The notes beneath the pieces are model-generated. The model was not told the DNA's origin and did not search any database. It worked only from the letters and a program-made list of their open reading frames with translations. From Gemmata massiliana (GTDB taxonomy: Bacteria > Planctomycetota > Planctomycetia > Gemmatales > Gemmataceae): DNA of 64,000 nucleotides. Numbering within the stretch: the first letter of the stretch is position 1; the number at the start of each line of letters is the position of its first letter. Position numbers and translations under genes: made by a program. Below are positions 34,653 through 43,692 of this stretch, piece by piece. Location of the stretch: contig NZ_LR593886.1 of the NCBI RefSeq assembly GCF_901538265.1, forward strand, positions 4,857,738-4,921,737, read 5' to 3'.

Positions 34653-37600
34653 TCGCGCCCGCGATCGTTTTCCCCGCAACCCTAATATTCACGTGCGCCC
34701 TCGTCGTCGCGGGTGTGCTCGGGCTGATGGTGCAATCCGGGGCGAAGGCCCAGCGCCTCGCAGAACGGGCCGCAGAGGAGCGCCGGCGCCCGCGGTCGAA
34801 CCCGCTCGTACTCGTGTGCGCGGTTCTCGGGATGTTGTTCTTCTGTGGCTACGCGGTGCTGCAGGGGGTTCTTCTGGTTTCCGCCGCGGACAAACAAGAG
34901 CAAGAGATCGCTCGCCTCAAAGGGGGGCGGGGTGGGGATCGTCAGGCCAATCCTCCTGGGGGCGGCAACAACGGCGGGGCAGGGGGGGACACTAGCGGGG
35001 GTGGGCTCAACAACGACGGCGACAAGCGCCCCGAGCCGCCCAAAGAGGTGCCCGCGGGCGACGTGCGCGAACAGATTACCGGGGCCGGGACCGGCGCCAA
35101 ATTGGTGAAACTCGACCTCAGCCCCGCGGGGCTGGATGCGATGCTCGATGCCCCGGAGGGGAGCCAGATCAAAGAGTCCTATGGCACCATTCACGTGACG
35201 AAGGACGAACACTTCGGGCTGACGATCAAACTCGGGCGCCAGCACCTCCATTCCGCGCGCGAGAACCTGACGGGGTACGGCAACAAAGCGGTTGTCAACT
35301 CCGGGGATCTGGTTTTCACCGACAACAGTTGGGGGAGCAAACCGAGTTTCAGCTTCGTCACGATGAAGGTGGTGGGGCACCAGGATGTGTCCGTTCAGAA
35401 CTACACGCATTTCAACGACAAGTCAGTCGAACACTCCCGCGCGGACTGTCTACTCATGATCCGCTGTGCGGAATCACTGGCGGGCAAGACGCCGCCCCCC
35501 ACCGATCCGACCGCAGCGCTCGCACCGTTCAAGGCCGGGCCGCGGTACGGTGAAATGGAGAAGCCCGACGAGGTGCGCTTGAACGAGAAGGCGACAGACG
35601 CCACCCTCGCGCTGCTCGCGAAGTTCCCCGGCACCCGGGTTCTGGACCTTAGTTCGGCATACGTGACCGACGAGGGGATGGCCCACCTCAAAGCGCTCAC
35701 GAAGTTAGAGAAACTCAGCGTACAGGGGCGCCCCCTCACCGATGCGGGGGCCGCGACCCTGGCCCGACTCGCGCAAGTGAGGGACTTGAACGCGAGTTAC
35801 ACGAACATTACCGACGCCGGGGTCAAATCACTCGCGGCGCTATCCGAACTCGAAACCCTCGAGGCCGGGGGCGGCTATTCGTCAAAGTTCAAAGGACCGG
35901 GGTTGGCGCACCTCGCGGGCGCGAAAAAGCTCAAAAAGCTCAAACTGAACGGATCGGAGTTCGACGATTCCGCGCTCGCCAACCTGAAGACCGTGACCGG
36001 TCTCGTCGAACTGGACCTCAGTTCGATCAAGCTGCTCGGTCCGGGACTGGCCCAATTGAAAGACCTCCCGAATCTGATCCGGCTGGACGTGAGCGGGACG
36101 CAGATCAACGATTCGGGTCTGGAGAGCATCGCGGGCTTGGTGCGCCTGGAGGAACTCGACCTGCACGGCACGCAACTCAGCGGCGAGGGCGTCAAAGCGC
36201 TCAAGGGAATGACCAAGCTCCGGGTGCTGAAACTGGAGTCCACGAAGATCCCCGACGCGGGTGCCGCGCACCTCGCTGCGCTCACGAATCTGGAAGTGCT
36301 CAACCTGCAAAGCACCCCGATCACGGACGCGGGGGTGGCTCACTTGAAGGGGCTGAAGAACCTGAAGAAACTCGACCTCAGTCGGACCGCGCTGACGGAC
36401 GCGGGGCTCTCGCACCTCAGCGGGCTGGAGGACATTGACGAGCTGGTGATCTGGGGCACGAAGGTCTCGAACACCAACCCGCCGAAGAAGGTCAAGCCGC
36501 CCGTCGAGGGGAAACTGAACCCCGCGGACCCGGCCGCGATGGTCAAGCGGTTCTCGGGTCGGACGGAGCGCGGCGACGGGGAGGGGAAGCCGATCGTCTC
36601 GATCACGTTCAACGATGCCAAGATCAAGGACGCGGACCTCGCCGACCTGCGCGACCTGAAGACGCTCCGCGTACTCAATCTCGGGTACGGGAACGAGGTC
36701 ACGGACGCGGGCCTCTTCTACCTGAAGGGGCTGACGGGCCTCGAGGAACTGCACCTCTCGGGAACCCGGGTCCAGGGCGACGGGCTGGTTCACCTCGCCA
36801 AACTCACCAAGTTGCGAAAGCTCGACCTGCCCGGCGAGGACTTCACAGCGAAGCAACTCGCCCCGCTCGCGGCGCTCGTGAACCTGGAAGAGTTCCCGTG
36901 CAACTTGGTCGACGAAACGGAGGCGAAGCTCCGGGTGCTCGCGCACTTGGTGAAGCTCCGCGAGTTGGACCTGCCGGCGCGCGGGTTTTCGGACGCCGCT
37001 CTGGGGCACGTCGGGAAGATGGTCGGGCTCGAATACCTGTCGATCCCCGGGTCGGGTTCCTGGCGCCTCACCGACGCGGGCTTGGCGCACCTAAAGGGGC
37101 TGAAAAACCTCAAGAGCCTGTCGCTTTCCGGCGCGGCCGTGACCGGTGACGGGTTCAAACACCTCGCGGCGTTGACACAACTCGAGGCACTGTCGCTCGA
37201 CGGGACCGCGTTCGGGGACGAGGGGTTGAAGCACGTTCGGGCGCTGACCGGTCTCCAGTCACTCACGCTTAGCCTGACGAACGTCAGTGACGCGGGGCTG
37301 GAACCCCTCGGCGACCTGACCAACCTGGAGCACCTGGACCTCAGCCGCACCCGCGTGACCGGTGCCGGGTTCGCGAAGCTCAAGAAGATGCCGAAGCTCG
37401 CGTCCCTCAACCTGGGCGGTGCCCCGTTCTCGGACGCCGGTATGAAGGCGCTGGGCGCGTTCCCCGGGTTGCGCTCGCTCCAGTTGGACCGCACAGACGT
37501 CACGGACGCCGGGATCGAGGGACTTAAGGGCGTGAGTGGATTGAGGAGCGTGTCCCTGGTCAAGACGCGGGTGCGGGGAACGGGCTTCGCCGCGGCCGGG

Positions 37601-38287
37601 GAGTTACCCGAACTGGGTTATTTGAACCTGGCCGATAGCAATTTCTCTGACGCGGGGATCGAACACCTGGCCGGGATGAAAAAACTGTACGCACTCGACG
37701 TTTCGGGCACGCCCGTAACCGGGACCGGGTTCGCGAAACTCAAGCCGCTGAAGGCACTCGGTACCCTCCGGCTCCACGGAACGCAGTTGAACGATGCTGG
37801 ATTGAAGGAGGTCGGGGAGCTGACCGGGTTGCACGAGCTCACGCTTTCGCGAGCACAGATTACCGACGCCGGGCTCCCCGCACTGAACGGGTTGCCGAAA
37901 CTCACCCGCTTGGCGCTCGACGAAACGGCCGTGACGGGGGCCGGGTTGAAAGACGTCAAGGAGCTGAAGAACGTGACAATGGTCGACCTGAGAAACTCGC
38001 GGGTCACCGGTGAGGGTTTGGAATGCCTCAAGAACTTTCCGAACCTTCAGTACCTGCAACTGGACAACACGTTCGTAACGGACGAGGGACTGGCGCGGCT
38101 CAAAGACCTCCCGAAGCTCCAGTCACTCGGCCTACAGGGAACGCGCATTACGGACACCGGTCTGACCACGCTCTCGGGACTGAAGGGCCTCCGGAACGTT
38201 AACGCGGCGCAGACGCAGGCGACACAGAACGGGGCCGCGAAACTGAAAGAGGGGCTCCAAGAACTGAACGTCTACGTCGGGGAGTGA
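34559..38287 (+). CDS. Giant leucine-rich repeat membrane protein
   Basis: From ATG 34559 this frame gives 1242 residues. Two to three hydrophobic helices come first (MLLAACAGLVGGLLG, VAPAIVFPATLIFTCALVV, VCAVLGMLFFCGYAVLQGV), then a Gly/Asn-rich linker, a beta-rich domain, and from about residue 360 some thirty leucine-rich repeats of about 24 residues (LTDAGLAHLKGLKNLKSLSL type). A linker near 36475-36620 splits the repeats into two blocks. No ribosome site precedes 34559; reading in from the zinc-finger frame is more plausible. The LRR region probably binds proteins; no enzymatic motif is seen. If the frameshift is real in the living cell, this gene is broken or reinitiates. Confidence 0.75.
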   Translation: MLLAACAGLVGGLLGSARIGVAGGLIMLAAVVAPAIVFPATLIFTCALVVAGVLGLMVQSGAKAQRLAERAAEERRRPRSNPLVLVCAVLGMLFFCGYAVLQGVLLVSAADKQEQEIARLKGGRGGDRQANPPGGGNNGGAGGDTSGGGLNNDGDKRPEPPKEVPAGDVREQITGAGTGAKLVKLDLSPAGLDAMLDAPEGSQIKESYGTIHVTKDEHFGLTIKLGRQHLHSARENLTGYGNKAVVNSGDLVFTDNSWGSKPSFSFVTMKVVGHQDVSVQNYTHFNDKSVEHSRADCLLMIRCAESLAGKTPPPTDPTAALAPFKAGPRYGEMEKPDEVRLNEKATDATLALLAKFPGTRVLDLSSAYVTDEGMAHLKALTKLEKLSVQGRPLTDAGAATLARLAQVRDLNASYTNITDAGVKSLAALSELETLEAGGGYSSKFKGPGLAHLAGAKKLKKLKLNGSEFDDSALANLKTVTGLVELDLSSIKLLGPGLAQLKDLPNLIRLDVSGTQINDSGLESIAGLVRLEELDLHGTQLSGEGVKALKGMTKLRVLKLESTKIPDAGAAHLAALTNLEVLNLQSTPITDAGVAHLKGLKNLKKLDLSRTALTDAGLSHLSGLEDIDELVIWGTKVSNTNPPKKVKPPVEGKLNPADPAAMVKRFSGRTERGDGEGKPIVSITFNDAKIKDADLADLRDLKTLRVLNLGYGNEVTDAGLFYLKGLTGLEELHLSGTRVQGDGLVHLAKLTKLRKLDLPGEDFTAKQLAPLAALVNLEEFPCNLVDETEAKLRVLAHLVKLRELDLPARGFSDAALGHVGKMVGLEYLSIPGSGSWRLTDAGLAHLKGLKNLKSLSLSGAAVTGDGFKHLAALTQLEALSLDGTAFGDEGLKHVRALTGLQSLTLSLTNVSDAGLEPLGDLTNLEHLDLSRTRVTGAGFAKLKKMPKLASLNLGGAPFSDAGMKALGAFPGLRSLQLDRTDVTDAGIEGLKGVSGLRSVSLVKTRVRGTGFAAAGELPELGYLNLADSNFSDAGIEHLAGMKKLYALDVSGTPVTGTGFAKLKPLKALGTLRLHGTQLNDAGLKEVGELTGLHELTLSRAQITDAGLPALNGLPKLTRLALDETAVTGAGLKDVKELKNVTMVDLRNSRVTGEGLECLKNFPNLQYLQLDNTFVTDEGLARLKDLPKLQSLGLQGTRITDTGLTTLSGLKGLRNVNAAQTQATQNGAAKLKEGLQELNVYVGE

Positions 38288-38319
38288 ACCCGGTGTCGGG
38301 TGCTGGTTGCAGTGAAAAT

Positions 38320-38375
38320 GAACCCGTGCGTCGAGTCGGCGTGCGAGTAGCGCCGGTGCTCGGACGCACGGGTTC
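38320..38375. terminator. Terminator between convergent LRR and lipoprotein genes
   Basis: A 13-bp perfect inverted repeat (38320-38332 with 38363-38375) lies between two converging stops. On the minus strand it is followed by ATTTTC, fitting termination of the lipoprotein gene; it may serve both directions. Confidence 0.65.
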
Positions 38376-38404
38376 GTGACCCGAACGGGATGGTGATCAA
38401 AAAA

Positions 38405-38971
38405 TTACTGCCCGGGGGCAGGGGGACCGGTCGGCGCTCCGGGCGGCGGACCAGTTGGTCGGCCCTTGGCCCCCGCACCGGCAGGTGCCCCGGCCGGCGG
38501 TCCACCTGCCGGAGGCGTTTTGTTGCTCTTCCCGGCCAACAGTTGCTTGTAGGTCGCGTCATCGACCTCTTCGACGAGCCCGCCGGTGTACCCGACGTTC
38601 TTCTTCCCGTCCTTCCCCTCTTGCTCGAACACCACGGGGTCTTGCGACCCGCGCCCGCCGCCGACGTTGTACCGCACCTTGAACGGCTTCCCGTCGGACT
38701 CGGACTTGAACAGGCCGTCGAGGTCGTCTGGGTTGATGTTCATCATCTTGAGTTTGGTCGGGTCGTAGCTCTTGATGAACTCCCGGAACTCGGCTTCACT
38801 GGCCGGCCCGCGCCCGCCCTTGAAGTTCTGATACGCCGCGTACATGTTGCTGAGGCGCTGGGCGTTGGACGTGTTCATTGCACCAACGGCCTCTGCCGTT
38901 CGGTCGCGGCTGCACCCGACCAGCCCGATGGCCGATCCGAGCGCGAGTGCGCAAACGAGTCTCGTGAACAT
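38405..38971 (-). CDS. Lipoprotein of unknown function downstream of a DUF1559 gene
   Basis: This 188-residue protein begins MFTRLVCALALGSAIGLVGC, a signal peptide with a perfect lipobox (LVGC). The middle (about 40-140) is charged and contains YAAYQNFKGGRGPASEAEF, like small planctomycete lipoproteins next to DUF1559 genes. The last 40 residues are Pro/Gly/Ala-rich and probably disordered. GGAG lies 5 bases before the ATG at 38971; longer starts are rejected. The DUF1559 gene lies 71 bases upstream on the same strand, repeating the DUF1559/lipoprotein pairing seen at 52-55 kb. Function unknown. Confidence 0.78.
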   Translation of the reverse strand: MFTRLVCALALGSAIGLVGCSRDRTAEAVGAMNTSNAQRLSNMYAAYQNFKGGRGPASEAEFREFIKSYDPTKLKMMNINPDDLDGLFKSESDGKPFKVRYNVGGGRGSQDPVVFEQEGKDGKKNVGYTGGLVEEVDDATYKQLLAGKSNKTPPAGGPPAGAPAGAGAKGRPTGPPPGAPTGPPAPGQ

Positions 38972-39042
38972 AGTGGCTCCGGTATTTTGGGTGGGATGAA
39001 AAAACGGGCGCGGCGGGTAGCGGCCCGCCGCGCTCCAGGGTG

Positions 39043-40056
39043 TCAGAAGTTGGAGCTGACCACCCACCCATCGGACCGGCCGCCGAGGTGGTACAGCACG
39101 CAGCTCGCGTCGCTCCACCCGGCGTTCCCGCCCGTGTTGACCGACATCTGGATGCCGCGCACCGAGCCGTCACCGAACACCGCGAGCACGACGCCCGTGT
39201 GGGCCGAACCGAACCCGGGTTCCCACATCTTCCCGTTGGCCGTCGCCCAGCTCACGCGGGTCGTGTCGTTGTCCGGCAGTAGGGGAACCCAGTTCCCGAC
39301 GAGGCGCATGTTCGGCCAGTCGGAGTTGTGCGCCCAGCCCGGGATTTCCCACCAGTCCCAGTCCGGCGTCGCGGTCGGCTGGTACTGCTTGGCGGAGACG
39401 GCCTTTTCCATGATGGCGATCGTGTTCGACGTCCCGTCCGTCACCCCGGTCACGTTCACCGTTGCGTACTTCTGGGTCAGGGACGGGTTGTCGGTCCGGA
39501 CGTGCCCGCCCTTGGTGATGATGCCCTTGAACGTGTTGGGCTCGTTCGGGTCCGGGGGGAGCGTGGCCTGCCACTGGTTGCCCCACTCCACCATCACGCC
39601 GGCATAATCGCCCATCGCGTACACCGAGCCCCACGACGCGGGGGCGGAGGCGCGGTTCCCGCGGGCCGGACAGAGGTACGTCTTGATCTGGATCTCGACC
39701 ATCGCTTTGCCGATGCTCGCGTTCCAGTTGTTCGGCCCGCTCTGCTGGCCGATCTTGTACACGTTGTCCTGTTCGATGAAGGGCAGGATCTGGTACATCC
39801 AGCCCATCGTCTCGAACCCGACCCCGGTGTTCCCGAAGGCGGCCGACTGCGCGCCCGACGTCGGGAAGTACCCGTAGGTTCCTTCGTGGGCGTGGAGCGC
39901 GATACCGATCTGTTTCAGATTGTTGCTGCACTGGATGCGCGCCGCAGCCGAGCGCACCTTCTGAACGGCCGGTAAGAGGAGGCCGATCAGGATCGCGATG
40001 ATCGCGATCACGACGAGTAACTCAATGAGCGTAAAGCCACCGCGACGGTGCCGCAT
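39043..40056 (-). CDS. DUF1559 prepilin-like protein
   Basis: This 337-residue protein starts [19 protein letters not shown], a type IV prepilin leader with cleavage after GG and methylatable Phe, followed by [16 protein letters not shown]. The C-terminal DUF1559 end has the H-X9-DG motif (HTGVVLAVFGDGSVRG). The ATG at 40056 has GGAGG 8 bases upstream; the TTG at 40074 is rejected. DUF1559 proteins are greatly expanded in planctomycetes and are thought to be exported by a pseudopilin-type machinery, but their roles are unknown. A lipoprotein gene follows 71 bases downstream. Confidence 0.93.
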   Translation of the reverse strand: MRHRRGGFTLIELLVVIAIIAILIGLLLPAVQKVRSAAARIQCSNNLKQIGIALHAHEGTYGYFPTSGAQSAAFGNTGVGFETMGWMYQILPFIEQDNVYKIGQQSGPNNWNASIGKAMVEIQIKTYLCPARGNRASAPASWGSVYAMGDYAGVMVEWGNQWQATLPPDPNEPNTFKGIITKGGHVRTDNPSLTQKYATVNVTGVTDGTSNTIAIMEKAVSAKQYQPTATPDWDWWEIPGWAHNSDWPNMRLVGNWVPLLPDNDTTRVSWATANGKMWEPGFGSAHTGVVLAVFGDGSVRGIQMSVNTGGNAGWSDASCVLYHLGGRSDGWVVSSNF

Positions 40057-40118
40057 GGGAGAGTCCTCCGGCAACGAGGGAGAGAAAAAAATAATACGGG
40101 CGACGTGCCTTCACCCAA

Positions 40119-41477
40119 TTAGGTGTGCGTCTCGGGCGGAGAAACCCGAAACTCAGAAACCTGGAGCCTCAGATCCGATTCGTAAGTGTTGAAAATGATT
40201 AGAAACCCGATCCACGGCGGTCCGAACTTCGGCGCGTGCTTGTTGTTGAGCATCGCGTCGGCTCGAACTTCGATCGTCTGCCACCCTCCTGGGGTTGTGA
40301 GACTGGGCGCGTAAGTACCGTTCCACTCCAACATCCCCGTAGTCGGGGATCGAACGTCTGGGGTCCGCACACAGAAACAGACCTGTCCCGGTCCCGGGCG
40401 CTCGGCACGGTACCGCACCCGAATGAGCGAGTCGGACTGGAGGCGGAAGTATCCGTGCGTCCACTGATTGTCGGAGCGGATCTGGTACATCTTCCGCTGG
40501 TAATACGGGTCGTGCCAGAAATCCGGAACGACGACCGTTTGGGCGTTCATCGACTGCCTGTGCCCCACGGCCCAATCACCCCTCAATCCGACCACGAGGG
40601 GACGAGCGAGGTCCGGCGCGTATTTGTCAGGTGTATCGCGGATCGGCTGCTTTTGAATTTGGTCCCCGTCGCCTTGCACAGTCAGCAACTCGCCGCCACG
40701 CACTTCGCCGAACGCTTTACCCGTCGGAGCGAACACCTTCACTGCGCCGCGCTGAACTCCCACTTCCGTCACAGTGGCCGTCTGCGAGAGAGTCACAATG
40801 GCACCGCTCGCGCCCGTGAGCACCGTTTCCGTAGTGAGCAGGGTGAGCGGTACCCGACCCACGAGCGGCGGGCGCACATCCGCCGCGATCACCCCGCGGT
40901 TCAGTTGCAGTTGTGTGCCGTCCGCACTCAGCGTGACCGCTGAGTCTTGAGTTACCGCAATGTTCGTGCCGTCGGGGTAGAACAGGACTGCCGACGCACT
41001 GGGACCGCTCGCGGTAACCGTGCTACCCGGTGGAACTGGCCCGTCGGTTGGATACGAGGTTCCATCGGCGGACCGGACCGTAATATCACCTCGAACCGAG
41101 CCGAGTCGAGCGTAACGTTCGGGGGCTATTGGGGGCGTTCGGTCGGGCCAGACCCAGCGCCCGAGCGCGATCCCTGTTACTCCCGCTGCGAGCGCTCCGC
41201 CTGTGTATTGCAACACCCGGCGCCGGCTCCACCGCCGCGCACCGAGAACCCGCGAAGCCGAACCTGTTTCCGTTGTGGTCTCCAACTCCCGACTGTTTCG
41301 CCCCGGCGCGCGGTCCGCGACCGCAACGGCTTGAAGAACAAGGAGCCGGAACCATTCGCGCGCTTCGGGATCGGCCGCCAACTGACGATCCAGTTCTTCC
41401 GCTTCCGCGGGCGTCAGCACGTTGTCCCAATAGCGACCGAACAGTTCTGCGAGGCGCGGATCGGATGGTGCGGTCAC
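40119..41477 (-). CDS. FecR-type anti-sigma/sensor protein with C-terminal beta domain
   Basis: This 452-residue protein has a short N-terminal helical anti-sigma-like region (LTPAEAEELDRQLAADPEA), a segment SRRRVLQYTGGALAAG that is both a membrane anchor and a near-consensus twin-arginine motif (about residues 83-105), a FecR domain (GSVRGDITVRSADG, VTASGPSASAVLFYPDGT, LTGASGAIVTL), and a C-terminal beta-sandwich-like part (about 320-440). The GTG start at 41477 overlaps the stop of the ECF sigma gene by four bases (GTGA), so the two are translationally coupled. It probably senses a periplasmic signal and restrains that sigma factor. Ligand unknown. Confidence 0.85.
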   Translation of the reverse strand: MTAPSDPRLAELFGRYWDNVLTPAEAEELDRQLAADPEAREWFRLLVLQAVAVADRAPGRNSRELETTTETGSASRVLGARRWSRRRVLQYTGGALAAGVTGIALGRWVWPDRTPPIAPERYARLGSVRGDITVRSADGTSYPTDGPVPPGSTVTASGPSASAVLFYPDGTNIAVTQDSAVTLSADGTQLQLNRGVIAADVRPPLVGRVPLTLLTTETVLTGASGAIVTLSQTATVTEVGVQRGAVKVFAPTGKAFGEVRGGELLTVQGDGDQIQKQPIRDTPDKYAPDLARPLVVGLRGDWAVGHRQSMNAQTVVVPDFWHDPYYQRKMYQIRSDNQWTHGYFRLQSDSLIRVRYRAERPGPGQVCFCVRTPDVRSPTTGMLEWNGTYAPSLTTPGGWQTIEVRADAMLNNKHAPKFGPPWIGFLIIFNTYESDLRLQVSEFRVSPPETHT

Positions 41478-42013
41478 GAGGGCACCTCCCGCACCGTTGA
41501 AGGCTCACGACCGCCCAGTTCCCCCTCGACGCACTCGCGCAACGACCGGTGAATCCGCGACAGATTCTGGTAGACCGCGTCCGGCGTTCGGTGGAGGCGC
41601 TTCGCGACCGTGACAGCGGTGAGTCCCTCAGCGTACCTCATGCGGAGCAGCTCCTGAGCGGAAGCGGTCAACTTGCCGAGGCACCGGTGTAGCGCCTCAC
41701 TCCGGTCCGAAATCGCCACGTCTTTGGAATCCGACCAGCGCGCCTCCAAGTGATCCAGAACATCATCTGGGAGTGAATGAAGCCGTCGGCTCCGGGCCAG
41801 ATCGACCGCCCGGTGTCGGGCCGCACGCAGCGCCCACGCGAGCACGTGATCGGTGTCGTGGAACTGCGCGCGGGACTCAAGGGCCGCGAGGACGACTTGT
41901 TGGAAGATGTCGTCGGCGGCGTGTACATCCCGCGTCACGGTCGCGGCTAGGGCCGTAACTCGCAATCGCTCGCGGAGCAGAATTTGGACGATCCCGTCCG
42001 GTTCGAGAGTCAT
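41474..42013 (-). CDS. ECF sigma factor (sigma-70 family)
   Basis: This 179-residue protein has sigma region 2 (DDIFQQVVLAALESRAQF, AWALRAARHRAVDLARSRR) and region 4 (LTASAQELLRMRYAEGLT, HRTPDAVYQNLSRIHRSL). The length is normal for ECF factors without extension, unlike the fusions at 27606 and 43693. The ATG at 42013 is chosen because the sigma fold begins directly after it; the preceding 63 open codons are not protein-like. It forms a coupled pair with the FecR-type gene (four-base overlap), the usual sigma/anti-sigma order. Target promoters cannot be deduced. Confidence 0.9.
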   Translation of the reverse strand: MTLEPDGIVQILLRERLRVTALAATVTRDVHAADDIFQQVVLAALESRAQFHDTDHVLAWALRAARHRAVDLARSRRLHSLPDDVLDHLEARWSDSKDVAISDRSEALHRCLGKLTASAQELLRMRYAEGLTAVTVAKRLHRTPDAVYQNLSRIHRSLRECVEGELGGREPSTVREVPS

Positions 42014-42306
42014 GAGCGAGTCTCTCTTACTCTTCACACGAACATAACAGCCCGATCCTGACATCGGGTGGCGATTTTTCTCCGAATTGGTGAATGTCAC
42101 TGTTGCGAAAGCAGTTATGACGAATCGAATTTGCGAAGAGTTGGAACGATAACAAGAAATGTTTGTGAGAAGTGAGATCGGGCGGCAGGGAACACGGCTC
42201 ATTCAACAGACACACGAGCGAATAAGCCCGCGTGTCCGATGATAACACTTCGGTCATCTTTTGTGCGACTTATACCTTCTTGTGGCCGTTTCGTCTTCCG
42301 CAGCCG

Positions 42307-43116
42307 TCACAACTGAACCTGGGGCAGGGCGGATGTGGTCGGTTTGCTGGCGACGTCCGCGACGGTCTTCGCGAGCGCCATGTACGACTTCGCGACCGCC
42401 GCATCCGGGTACTTCCGCACGATCGGCTCGCCGTTGTCGCCGCACTGCGCGACGCGCGGGTCGATCGGGAGTTCGCCCAGGAACGGGACGCCGCTTTCTT
42501 CCGCGAGTTTAGCCCCGCCGCCCACGCCGAAGATCGGCGTCTTGTTCCCGGCCGCGTCCTCGAAGTAGCTCATGTTCTCGACGATCCCGAGAATCGGCAC
42601 GCGGACCTCGCCGAACATCTTCACGCCCTTGCGGGCATCGATGAGGCTCACTTCGCCCGGGGTCGTTACCACTACCGCGCCCGTGAGTGGAGCGCTTTGG
42701 CTGAGGGTCAGTTGAGCATCGCCAGTGCCCGGTGGGAGGTCGATGATGAGGTAATCGAGCTGGCCCCAATCGATTTGCGCCAGGAACGACTGCACCGCCT
42801 GTGCGACCTTCGGCCCGCGCCAGATGACGGCCTGGCTCGGGTCCACGAGGAACCCCATGCTCATGAGCCGGATGCCGTACTTCTCGATCGGGAACGCGGT
42901 CGTTTTCGGATCGAGCGTGCCGAGGCCGAACATGAGCGGCACGGACGGGCCGTAAATGTCCGCGTCCATCAGCCCGACCGTCTTTCCGGACATGTGCAGC
43001 GCCATCGCGAGGTTCGCCGCGACCGTGGACTTACCCACGCCGCCCTTACCGCTCGCGACCGCGATCACTTGTTTCACACCGGGCAGCGAGATCTTCGGGG
43101 GCATCTGCGGGTTCAT
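42307..43116 (-). CDS. mrp: Mrp/ApbC-type P-loop ATPase (Fe-S carrier family)
   Basis: This 269-residue protein has the deviant Walker A motif GKGGVGKST, a Walker A' region (LMDADIYGPSVPLMFG) and DYLIIDLPPGTGDAQL. The family loads Fe-S clusters onto target proteins in the cytoplasm. Two features differ from the textbook form: the N-terminal MIP18/DUF59 domain is absent, and the CxxC that usually follows ENMSYF is replaced by EDAAGNKTPIFG, with no cysteine. The gene upstream on the same strand (79 bases) encodes a DUF971 protein, a known companion or fusion partner of Mrp. Fe-S binding here is therefore uncertain. Confidence 0.9.
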   Translation of the reverse strand: MNPQMPPKISLPGVKQVIAVASGKGGVGKSTVAANLAMALHMSGKTVGLMDADIYGPSVPLMFGLGTLDPKTTAFPIEKYGIRLMSMGFLVDPSQAVIWRGPKVAQAVQSFLAQIDWGQLDYLIIDLPPGTGDAQLTLSQSAPLTGAVVVTTPGEVSLIDARKGVKMFGEVRVPILGIVENMSYFEDAAGNKTPIFGVGGGAKLAEESGVPFLGELPIDPRVAQCGDNGEPIVRKYPDAAVAKSYMALAKTVADVASKPTTSALPQVQL

Positions 43117-43195
43117 GGACTATCTCCTGGCGAATGGTTCGGCGCGAGTGGGATGAGATGTATACTGCGGGCCGCGTGCAACCTCACGGCTTCAA

Positions 43196-43516
43196 TTACG
43201 CAGAGCGCTCGCCCAGTTCGCGAAGTAAGGTGAGCGGGTAAATGCCCGTGTCGTGGCCGTCGTTCCACTTGATCTGGTAGGCGTAGTAGCCGACCGGGGT
43301 CATCGCGACGGGGGCCGGGGCGCCGGCCGCGACCTCTTGCGGCGACAGGATGCGGAACGGATCGACTGGCTTTCCGCGCTCCTCGTTACAGGTCGCGCAC
43401 GGGCACTTCGCGCGGAGCGCCTTCCACGACGCGACCGTCGTAACACCGTCGCTCCACTCGATCTTCAGCCCGTCGCCCTCGCGCTTGAGTGACAGCGGGC
43501 GGAGTTCGTCGGCCAT
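43196..43516 (-). CDS. DUF971 (GBBH-like N-terminal) domain protein
   Basis: This 106-residue protein has the DUF971 pattern: LKIEWSDGVTTVASWKALRA, then CPCATC, and at the end YAYQIKWNDGHDTGIYPLTL. The domain is found at the N-terminus of gamma-butyrobetaine hydroxylase and often beside or fused to Mrp. It is thought to bind a metal or Fe-S related site through its cysteines. ATG 43516 has GGAG 7 bases upstream. It forms a probable two-gene operon with mrp; since this Mrp lacks its own CxxC, the cysteines of the partner may matter. Confidence 0.85.
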   Translation of the reverse strand: MADELRPLSLKREGDGLKIEWSDGVTTVASWKALRAKCPCATCNEERGKPVDPFRILSPQEVAAGAPAPVAMTPVGYYAYQIKWNDGHDTGIYPLTLLRELGERSA

Positions 43517-43692
43517 CTGCGTGCTCCACAACGAAGTATCGCACTTGATTATAGTGGGCCGAACGGCGCGGCCCACTCGCGCCGCGCTTCGGCGCGGGTC
43601 CACCGTCGGGTACGATCCGGAGAATCGCGCTTCTGCGCGCAGAACCGGGAGCCGGCCGGCGACTATATCGGGGAAGATGTGACGGAGGCGCT

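Noticed and set aside
39043-40056. DUF1559 genes taken as true type IV pilins
   Set aside because: They have a prepilin leader but also a large C-terminal domain with the DG motif and no pilus genes nearby, so only prepilin-like processing is claimed.
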